From the NCBI RefSeq assembly GCF_002776525.5, contig NC_045436.1:159755783-159819782 (forward strand): DNA of 64,000 nt. The letters are read 5' to 3'. The translations under genes were made by a program, and so were the position numbers. The notes beneath the pieces were generated by a model. It was not told the origin of the DNA. It made no database searches and saw only the letters and a list, made by a program, of their open reading frames with translations. Source of the DNA: Piliocolobus tephrosceles (taxonomy: Eukaryota; Chordata; Mammalia; Primates; Cercopithecidae). Below, piece by piece: positions 56,700 through 64,000 of the stretch. Numbering within the stretch: the first letter of the stretch is position 1; each line of letters starts with the position of its first letter.

Positions 56700-56925
56700 A
56701 AGCCTCTCTGAGTTGCGAAGTGCCAAAACCTAACTCAAGTTGGCTTACACTTATACTATAGGCTCAAGAAATAGAAAAGTCCTAGGTCTAGCTGAATCCA
56801 GAGACTCAGATGACATCATCGGGACTTGATCTCCTTGCAACTCTTTCTTTTGAGCATGGTTGACTTTAAGGAGTTGACTTTACCCTGAGCAGATCTGTCT
56901 ATGTGGTGGCCTCCAGTAGTTCCAG
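56700..56925 (-). repeat. Old LTR-like repeat, antisense, copy 3
   Basis: 'agttgcgaagtgccaaaacc', 'taactcaagttggcttacac' match the starts of copies 1 and 2. Confidence 0.45.
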
Positions 56926-57045
56926 ATTGTCACCAGGTCTCTTAACCTCTCTGCACCTCAGTGTTCTCATCTGTAAAAAGGGAGATAATAATAGCACCTA
57001 TAGTAAGCCTTTGATATATATTATTCTCATTGCTGTTGTTATTCT
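56925..57045 (+). repeat. MIR fragment, sense
   Basis: 'cttaacctctctgcacctca', 'gtgttctcatctgtaaaaag' and 'ataataatagcacctatag'. Confidence 0.8.
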
Positions 57046-57404
57046 TTAGCAATTCCAGAGGAAAAAGGAACTGCTACTTCTACTTCTGGAAAATTCCAAG
57101 AATTGTGTCTCATTGGATCAATACAGGCCTCCTGTCCATCCCTGAGGCAATCAGCATGATTGAGGGGATAGACTAATAAGACTGATGGGGCCCGGAATAT
57201 GCCCCTCCCCTGGGGCTGGGGCCAGATGTAGGGTCAGCCTTCCTCCCACTTGGACTAAGAACTGGAGAGGGTGCTCTCTCTAAGAAAAACCAAGATACTA
57301 GCAATGGGGGAAAAATATGGGCCGTGCCCAGGAGGGAACAGTCCCAGTGGCTAACCCCCTGGCTTCTGAGTTGAAGTTGATGACTGTGTCCTCCACTGCT
57401 GCCC

Positions 57405-57485
57405 ACAACAGGCTGTGGAAACTTAAGCAAGTTACTTATCCTCTCAAAGCCTCAGTTTCCCCATTTAGAGAAATGGGATGCTATT
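57405..57485 (+). repeat. MIR core fragment, sense
   Basis: 'aagcaagttacttatcctct' and 'aagcctcagtttccccattt'. Confidence 0.75.
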
Positions 57486-57954
57486 TCTTCACAAGTGTTT
57501 GTTTTTAGGATTTTTATTACAGAAATTTTCAAGCACATTCATCAGAACAGTCAATAGTAAAATGAATCCAGGTAAGCATCACCCAGCTTCAGTAATTACT
57601 GACACAGCTGATCTCTGATCTATGTCTCTCCTTCTCCCCACACCCTACTCCGACAATATTCTGAAGCAAATCTCAGATGATATCATTTTGTTTGTAAACA
57701 TTTCAGTATGTATGCAAAATATAATTGCTCTTTTTTCTTATATTTAATCTTTACTATCACACCTAAAACATTAACAATAGTTCCTTAATATTAAAAAATG
57801 TGGAGTTTGAATCTTCCTTTTTTTTTCATAAATCGTTTTTCACTCTTGATTTATTTGAGTCAGGACTGAAGTAAGGCCTATTACGTTCCATTTGGTTGAT
57901 ATGCCTCTTGAGTTTCATTTAATCTCTAGGTTCCAACAGTTATCAATAAGTCAA

Positions 57955-58253
57955 TTTTTTTTTTTTTTTTTTTTTTGACACAGAGTCTCCCTCTGTGCCG
58001 AGGCTGGAGTGCAATGGCATGATCTCGGCTCACTGCAAGCTCCGCCTCCCAGGTTCAAGTGATTCTCCTGCCTCACCCTCCCGAGTAACAGGGATTACAG
58101 GCGCTTGCCACCACGCCTGACTAATTTTTGTGTTTTTTGTAGACAGGGTTTCACCATTTGGCCAGGCTGGTCTCGAACTCCTGACCTCAGGTGACCCACT
58201 CCCTCAGCCTCCCAAAGTGCTGGGATTACAAGTGTGAGCAACCATGCCTGACC
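57955..58253 (-). mobile_element. AluS-type SINE, antisense, with target duplication
   Basis: Poly-T, then 'gacacagagtctccctctg' to 'gagcaaccatgcctgacc'. The 10-bp flanks caataagtca and caataggtca differ at one base. Confidence 0.92.
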
Positions 58254-58348
58254 CAATAGGTCATTCTTACTTCATCTGTATCTGCTCCCTACACCTCACT
58301 TCCTGTCCCCTACTTCTGAAATATTTTGAAACAAATTCTAGACACCAA

Positions 58349-58644
58349 TTTTTTTTTCTTTTTTTTTGAGACAGAGTCTCACTCTGTCGCTCAGGCTGGA
58401 GTGTAGTGGTGCGATCTCAGCTCACTGCAATCTCTGTCTCCTGGGTTCAAGCGATTCTCCTGTCTCAGTCTCCCAAGTAGCTGGGATTACAAGCATGAGC
58501 ACCATGTCCGGCTAATTTTTTTTTGTAGAGCTGGGGTTTCACCATGTTGGCCAGGCTGGTCCTGAACTCCTGATCTCAGATGATCCACCCACCTCGGCCT
58601 CCCAAATTGCCGGGATAATAGGCGTGAGCCACCACACTTGGCCC
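58349..58644 (-). mobile_element. AluS-type SINE, antisense, with 9-bp target duplication
   Basis: 'gagacagagtctcactctgt' to 'gagccaccacacttggccc'. agacaccaa flanks it at 58340-58348 and 58645-58653. Confidence 0.92.
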
Positions 58645-59079
58645 AGACACCAAGATCTTAAGTCTCATCTCTAAATATTTCTGTTTGTACTTCTAACACC
58701 CTCGCTCTCTCTCACATTAGAACAAAACCGCTATTCAATTAATACACCGTAATGATAATAATCATACTTGGATATCCATTGTTCAAATTTCCCCAGTTAT
58801 TATCACAGTTTGGAAGTGATATAATTCACAGTGAAGTTGCAGCTTGTTAAAATCAAGATCCAAACAAGCCCATGCTTTTGGTTTATTTTTCTATTAAACC
58901 TCTTTTAATTTCTAGGTTCCTTGCCTTTTCCTTTCTTTTGTTTCTTCTATTTTATTTTTTGAAAAAACTAGGTCATTATCCATGTAGAATTTCCTCATTT
59001 GGAATTTTGCTGATTGTATTACCCTGGTGCCATTTACCATGGGGTGGGAAGCATGTAGTGTCACACAGCCCTGGGGGGA

Positions 59080-59240
59080 ATCAGGCTCTGGAACTAACTT
59101 GCTGAGTAACAGAAGGCAAATTCCTTAATTTTTCCAAATCTCAGTTTTTTCATCCTAAAAGAGGATAATGATAATGGTACTTCCTAAGCTACAGGGAAGA
59201 TTAACTGAGTAAGGTATATAAAGAATTGAGTACAATGGTG
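59080..59240 (+). repeat. MIR SINE, sense, partial
   Basis: 'caggctctggaactaacttg', 'caaatctcagttttttcatc' and 'gataatgataatggtacttc'. Confidence 0.75.
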
Positions 59241-59279
59241 AATGAGAAATTAATTTTTTTTTTCTTAAAAAAGCTATTG

Positions 59280-60035
59280 GTAGAAATAACCATAGAGTCC
59301 CTTGATAGATGAATGGATAAGCAAAATGTGGAATATCCATACAATGGAAAATTATTCAGCCCCAAAAAGGAAGAAAATGTTGACATAGTCTACGTAGGTG
59401 ATCCTTGCATCTATTATGCTAAGTGAAATAAGACAGTCATGAAAGGACTAATATTGCCTGACTCCTTCTATATGAGATACCTAGAGTAGACGAATTCATA
59501 GAGACTGCCAGTTGCAATGGCTCATACCTGTAATCCCAGTACTTTGGGAGGCCGAGGCAGGAGGATCACCTGAGGTCAAGAGTTCAAGACCAACCTGGCC
59601 AACATGGTGACATCTCTACTAAAACTACAAAAATTAGCCAGGTGTGGTGGTGGGTGCCTGTAATCCTAGTTACTTGGGAGGCTGAGGCTGGAGAATAGCT
59701 TGAACCCAGGAGGCAGAAGTGGTGGTGAGCTGAGATTGCACCATTGTACTCCAGCCTGGGTGACAAGAGCGAAACTCTGTCTCAAAAAAATTCATAGAGA
59801 CCGAAAGTAGGATGGCGGTTCCCAGAGGCTTATGGGGAGAGGTGAATGAGGAATTATTGTTTAATGAGTACAGACTTTCAGCCGGGGAAGACAAAAAAAA
59901 CTTTGGAGTTAGATGGTGGTGATGGTTGCCCAGCAATGTAAATGTAATAAATGCCACAAAACTGTACATTTAAAGATACAAACATGATACATTGTATGGC
60001 ATGTATATTTTACCACAATAGGCAAAACAGCTGTT
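59280..60035 (+). repeat. L1 3' end (L1M-type), sense, split by an Alu
   Basis: 'gatgaatggataagcaaaat', 'tggaaaattattcagcccca', 'atgctaagtgaaataagac' to the left of the Alu. 'ggttcccagaggcttatggg', 'gatggttgcccagcaatgta' and 'tgtatattttaccacaatag' to its right. Same L1 region as at 10500-11000. Confidence 0.88.
59506..59788 (+). mobile_element. AluS-type SINE, sense, with 13-bp target duplication
   Basis: 'gccagttgcaatggctcata' to 'gaaactctgtctcaaaaa'. aattcatagagac is perfect at 59493-59505 and 59789-59801. Confidence 0.94.
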
Positions 60036-60039
60036 AAAT

Positions 60040-61060
60040 AAGTTAATGTTGTATAGGACTGTGGCCTCCAGCTGCTCCCCGGCCCCTCATTTCATACCTC
60101 TTGGAGACGGCTGGCACAATTCCAGGGACGGGCTGTTATCATGAAAGAAACTGAATTAAACTTACCTGAAATCTTGACCTCCGTCCTTGAATCCACAAAT
60201 GTTCATTAAGCTCCGGCTCTGAGCTAGGCCCGGCCATAGGCCACGACTCGGGTGTAAGGGAGGAGGGGAGGATGCAGAGGTCTAATACCCAGTGCAGGGT
60301 TTCAGAGGCCTTCGAACTCTCATCAGATGGAGGAATGTCCCATAACAACACAGGTGACACAAGACAAGCATCTCCCCGTCAGTGGTAAAAGAAAGCAAGA
60401 TTTGCAGGCCTCCAATCCTTCCTCAGGAAGACATTGACCTCAAAAGAGGGTGGACGTGCCCACTGCCCTCACTTCCCGGAGGCCCGGGAGAGACCCTACC
60501 AGTGACCATCTGACCACATGGGCAACCGTGGGGCCAATCAGATTCTCTGAGAATTTCATCAGAGCATCCCAGAGGAGGAAGGTCAGGGGTGACCTGGAAA
60601 TGGAAAATCACATAGACTCAGGCTGGGGCGGGCTGGTTCTGTTGAGGGAACCAACAGTGAGGATGCCACAGAGAGGGTAGGTCTTCCTGGGGAATCTGCA
60701 GCACGAAGCAGACACTCAGAAAGGGGACAAGAGACACACGGGCAGCTGCTAGGGAGAGGCTGTTCCTCTCCAGCTTCCAGCCCCAGGTGCAGTCCTTCCC
60801 CAGGCCTGTGCATTCCTGCCATCCATGTCTCCAAGTGTCTCCTGTGCACTCCCTACAGGCTCCCCTTAGAGCAGGCTGCAGGAGTGGAGGCACAGTCTGG
60901 GTCCCCTGGAAGGTGCCTCTGAGAGCATTAGGCTGCTCCATGTTGACCAAAGACTGCCCTTGGGATAGACACCCATGGAAAGGAGGGGGAGGAGACAGGA
61001 GTCGGGGGAGAGAGCAGCTGAGCTGCAACCAGGGCCACAGCCTTAGCCAACCCATGTATG
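60040..61060. other. Unassigned, no gene seen
   Basis: Moderately G+C-rich sequence without recognised repeats. A 145-codon minus frame (60618-61055) shows no known domain. Confidence 0.4.
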
Positions 61061-61175
61061 TTAATCTGCAATAACAAAGGACCGCAGTCTGAGGGGCTTC
61101 ACACAGAAATTTATTTCCTCACAATTTTGGAGGCTGGAAGTCTGAGATCAGGTGTTGACTGGTCTGGTTTCTTCT

Positions 61176-61480
61176 TTTCTTTTTTTTTTTTTTTTCAGAC
61201 AAAGTCTCACTCTGTCACCCAGGCTGGAGTGCAGTGGTGGCATCTCAGCTCACTGCAACCTCTGCCTCCTGGGTCCAAGCGATTCTTGTGCCTCAGCCTC
61301 CTGAGTAGCTGGGATTACAGGTGAGCGCCACCAGGCCTGGCTAATTTTTGTATTTTTAGTAGAGACAGGGTTTCACCGTGTTGGCCAGGCTGGTATTGAA
61401 TTCCTGACCTCAAGTGATCCATCTGTCTGCCTCAGTCTCCCAAAGTGTTGAGATTACAAGAGTGAGTCACCACACCGAGC
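61176..61480 (-). mobile_element. AluS-type SINE, antisense, with 12-bp target duplication
   Basis: Poly-T, then 'agacaaagtctcactctgtc' to 'gagtcaccacaccgagc'. ctggtttcttct lies at 61164-61175 and 61485-61496; four extra bases precede the right copy. Confidence 0.9.
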
Positions 61481-61587
61481 TGGACTGGTTTCTTCTGAGG
61501 CCTCTCTCCTTGGCTTGTAGGCAACTGTCTTCTCCCTGTGTCTCCCTCTGGTCTTACCTCCATGTGTCTGCATCTTAATTTCCTCTT

Positions 61588-61881
61588 CTTTTTTTTTATT
61601 TTTTTGAGACGGAGTTTCGCTCTTGTTGCCCAGGCTGGAGTGCAATGGCACGATCTCAGCTCATCACAACCTCCTGGGTTCAAGTGAGTCTCCTGCCTCA
61701 GCCTCCTAAGTAGCTGGGATTACAGGCGTGCGCCTCCACACCTGGCTACTTTTGTATTTTCAGTAGAGACGGTGTTCCTCCATGTTGGCCAGGCTGGTCT
61801 CAAACTCTCGACCTCAGGTGATCCCTCCGCCTCAGCCTCCCAAAGTGTTGGGATTACAGGCGTGAGCCACTGCACCCAGCC
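61588..61881 (-). mobile_element. AluS-type SINE, antisense, with 11-bp target duplication
   Basis: 'gagacggagtttcgctcttg' to 'gagccactgcacccagcc'. aatttcctctt lies at 61577-61587 and 61882-61892. Confidence 0.94.
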
Positions 61882-61979
61882 AATTTCCTCTTTTTATAGA
61901 CACCTGTCATATTGGATTATGGCCCAACCCAATGACCTCATGTTATCTTAATTAACCTTTAAAGATCTTGTCTCTGAGC

Positions 61980-62750
61980 AGGGACTCATGTTGAGGTTCT
62001 GGGGTTTAAACTTCCACCTATCAGTTGTGGAGCTGGAGGCGCCAGTAGAGAGCACAGTTGAACTGACACCATGAGAAGCTCTGGAGTCAGAACGGCCCTT
62101 CAAAATCATCCCAGTCAGGCCAAAAAGATCAGGTCTGTAAGGATCAGTCACTGGATGTGGAACTTTCTGGGAAGAGCATGACCTTGGGCGAGGCCACACT
62201 CTGCAGCCGAGTCTGTCCCTAAGGGCTCTGAGAGCTGAAGGCTGTCTGTGGTCAGCTCCCCCAGCAGCTGGGGCATGGGATCCCGCATCAAAGAGGGCGG
62301 TGCTTTCAGGATCCACCACCAGTGGGTTCTGGGTCTTGCAGCTGAATGAACCTGAAGGCGGGACTGACCAGGGGGTGAAGTGAAACAGTGATTCGCAGCT
62401 CCCTGAGGGTGGGACTGTGTGCTGGTCACCGTATCCTCCATCCATGACAGACACTTCATCCACCTCCACCCTGTTGCAGCCTTTCTTCCTGAAAATGAGA
62501 TGTCTGCTGGGTGGGGTCTAAGACAACTCGTGATCTGGTGACAATAGGGATGGATGTGACTGGTGCTGTCACCGCCCCCCCCCCAACCCCCTGCTCACAT
62601 AGCAAAGTGAGCTGAGGTTGCTTTCTCGCATGATGAGGGAAAACCCAAGGCAACTGCAGAGAGGAGGCGGGGAATAAGCCAGGGCTGGCAACTGCTGGCC
62701 CCCAGACTCCTTGTTAAGTGAAAAGAATAAAGCCCTGTTTATTTAACACA
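61980..62750. other. Unassigned, no gene seen
   Basis: No recognised repeat. Contains a C10 run at 62575-62584. A 173-codon minus frame (61948-62469) has no recognised domain. Confidence 0.4.
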
Positions 62751-62754
62751 CTGT

Positions 62755-63565
62755 GTAGTGGGTTGAATGGTGGGCGTGTCGTGTCCCCCATCGCCCCTGG
62801 CCCCAGCCCCGCCCCCGCAACAGAAAGTCCTTCCCCTGAGACTTGCAAATGTAACCTTATTTGGAAAAAGAGTCTTTGCAAATGTAGTTAAGTAAAGGAG
62901 ATAAAAATAATCCTGGGTTAGAGTGGGCCCTGAGTCCAATGACAAGCGTTCTTACAGAGACTTGTCGTCTGGAAGAAGAGCAGAAAGACACAGAGGAAAG
63001 GTAATGTGAAGACAGAGGTGGATATGGAAGTGACTCACCTGGAAGTCAAAGAATTCCAAGAATTGGTGGGGCGTGGAGGCTCACGCTTGTAATCCCAGCA
63101 CTTTGGGAGGCTGAGGCAGGAGTTCGAGACGCGGATCACCCGAGGTCAGGAGTTCGAGACCAGCCTGACCAACATGGAGAAACCTCATCTCTACTAAAAA
63201 TACAAAATTAGCCAGGTGTGGTGTTGCATGCTTGTAATCCCAGCTACTCGGGAGGCTGAGGCAGGAGAATCACTTGAACCTGGGAGGCAGAGGTTGTCGT
63301 GAGCCGAGATCATACCATTGCACTCCAGCCTGGGCAACAAGAGTGAAACTTCGTCTCAAAAAAAAAAAAAAAAAGAATCCCCCAAATCTAGGAGATGAGT
63401 ATGAAGCAATTCTCCATCGGAGCCTCCAGAAAGAACCAACCCTGCTGACGCCTTCATTTCAAACTTCTGGCCTCTGGAAGTGTGAGGGAATAAATTTATG
63501 TTGTTTTAAGTCACCAAGTTTGTGGCACCTTGTCAAGACAGCCACAGAAAACTATTGCATGCTGT
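62755..63565 (+). repeat. Old LTR-like repeat split by an Alu
   Basis: 'gtgggttgaatggtgggcgt', 'gtaaccttatttggaaaaag', 'agtgggccctgagtccaatg' to the left. 'tcaaacttctggcctctgga', 'gtgagggaataaatttatgt' and 'ttttaagtcaccaagtttgt' to the right. The family text is familiar but I do not assign a name. Confidence 0.6.
63066..63376 (+). mobile_element. AluS-type SINE, sense, with a 10-bp templated insertion
   Basis: 'ggtggggcgtggaggctcac' to a 17-A tail. In the left arm, AGTTCGAGAC at 63121-63130 is extra. It copies the same ten bases found 30 nt downstream at 63151-63160, each preceded by AGG. Confidence 0.92.
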
Positions 63566-63651
63566 ATTGTTAGGTTATTTTCTGCTTGCAACCCAAATCC
63601 TAATTATTGTAACTTAGCAGCACCTAACATACAATAAAATTAAATGAATGA

Positions 63652-63826
63652 ACGGTCTGGGCACAGGGGCTCATTTCTGTAATCTTAGCATTAATAAATG
63701 CTAAGATCTTAATGCTATTTTAGGATTAAGATACTTTATCTTTGTATCTTAATCCTAAGATAAGGTACTTTGGGAGGCCGAGGCAGGCAGATCACTTGAG
63801 GCCAGTAGTTTGAGAACATCCTGGGC
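63652..63826 (+). mobile_element. Alu left-arm piece disrupted by a foldback insertion
   Basis: 'ggtctgggcacaggggctca' and 'tctgtaatcttagca' are the Alu start, and 'ctttgggaggccgaggcagg' continues it. Between them lie about 78 bases (63691-63768) of non-Alu, inverted-repeat-rich sequence. The arm ends at 'aacatcctgggcag', where a second Alu begins. Confidence 0.85.
63682..63762. repeat. Two hairpins inside the Alu
   Basis: First hairpin: 11-bp perfect stem, ATCTTAGCATT (63682-63692) and AATGCTAAGAT (63697-63707), loop AATA. Second: 63716-63734 pairs with 63744-63762 at 18 of 19 positions (the inner 15 bp perfect), with a 9-base loop. Confidence 0.92.
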
Positions 63827-63828
63827 AG

Positions 63829-64000
63829 ACTAAGTGTGGTGGCTCTTGCCTGTAATCACAGCACTTTGGGAGGCTGGTGGATCACCTGAGGTCAGGAGTT
63901 CAAGACCAGCCTGGGCAACACGGTGAAACCACGTCTCTATTATAAATACAAAAATTAGCCAGGCGTGGTGGCGCACACCTGTAATTCCAGCTGTTTTGGA
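63829..64000 (+). mobile_element. Alu SINE, sense, cut by the window end
   Basis: 'agtgtggtggctcttgcctg' restarts the Alu left arm directly after the broken copy. The text continues through 'aaaattagccaggcgtggtg' to the window edge. About ten bases ('gaggcaggc') are missing near 63873. Confidence 0.9.

Larger units (their letters stand above)
57505..59040. repeat. Two copies of one old L1-associated repeat, each split by an Alu
   Basis: Left copy, about 57505-57953: 'aaattttcaagcacattcat', 'catcacccagcttcagtaat', 'gaagcaaatctcagatgata', 'gttgatatgcctcttgagtt'. Right copy, about 58264-59040: 'ttttgaaacaaattctagac', 'ttcaaatttccccagttatt', 'aggtcattatccatgtagaa', 'ggaattttgctgattgtatt'. Alus at 57955 and 58349 interrupt them. 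Subfamily not assigned. Confidence 0.5.
61065..61975 (+). repeat. Old medium-copy repeat split by two Alus
   Basis: 'caataacaaaggaccgcagt', 'cacagaaatttatttcctca', 'ggaggctggaagtctgagat', then after the first Alu 'ccttggcttgtaggcaactg', and after the second 'tatggcccaacccaatgac'. Same family as 38865-39235. Confidence 0.6.

Overview
This window looks like primate nuclear DNA, human or a close ape. I count about 27 Alu elements or Alu pieces (J, S and Y types). It also holds mammalian-wide L2 and MIR fragments, old L1 pieces, hAT-type DNA transposon fossils, THE1-type LTRs and many microsatellites. I found no intact multi-exon protein gene, no tRNA or rRNA gene and no CRISPR array. Open frames of 100-200 codons do occur, but they cross repeats or have no recognisable domain, so I did not call them as genes. 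I did not test for spliced exons beyond looking for family signatures.

The one recognisable gene-derived sequence is a processed copy of the ribosomal protein RPL39 mRNA on the minus strand (51391-51787). Its 51-codon frame is open, with two amino-acid changes. It sits inside an expanded TATC microsatellite, which lies within the 3' part of an older LTR-like repeat (50794-52140). The assembly has 10 Ns in that microsatellite.

Layout. 1-6100 has no Alus and is mostly unassigned, with MIR pieces and a 27-base G homopolymer. 5640-18450 is dense in L2, Alu and L1, with a hAT element, a THE1 LTR and an endogenous-retrovirus LTR that ends in a poly(A) tract. 18450-25500 is sparser. 25600-27190 is a CpG-rich block with a CTCF-like motif, followed directly by a 31-bp minisatellite of about 36 units with a 155-bp higher-order period. 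27640-35860 is L2, MIR, Alu and LTR. 35860-44480 has no Alus. 45740-49740 is an antisense L1 interrupted by a MIR, three Alus and a 180-base pure purine tract. 50794-52140 is the RPL39 nest. 53700-64000 is Alu-rich, with several old repeats split by Alus.

The best leads are structural rather than genic: the three-layer RPL39 nest, a foldback insertion inside an Alu near 63.7 kb, a similar hairpin at 38.85 kb, the LTR with a poly(A) tail, the minisatellite beside the CpG island, and a 63-bp dispersed pair whose copies each carry a splice-donor-like core. Family names come from recall of consensus sequences; where I could not recall a name I say so.
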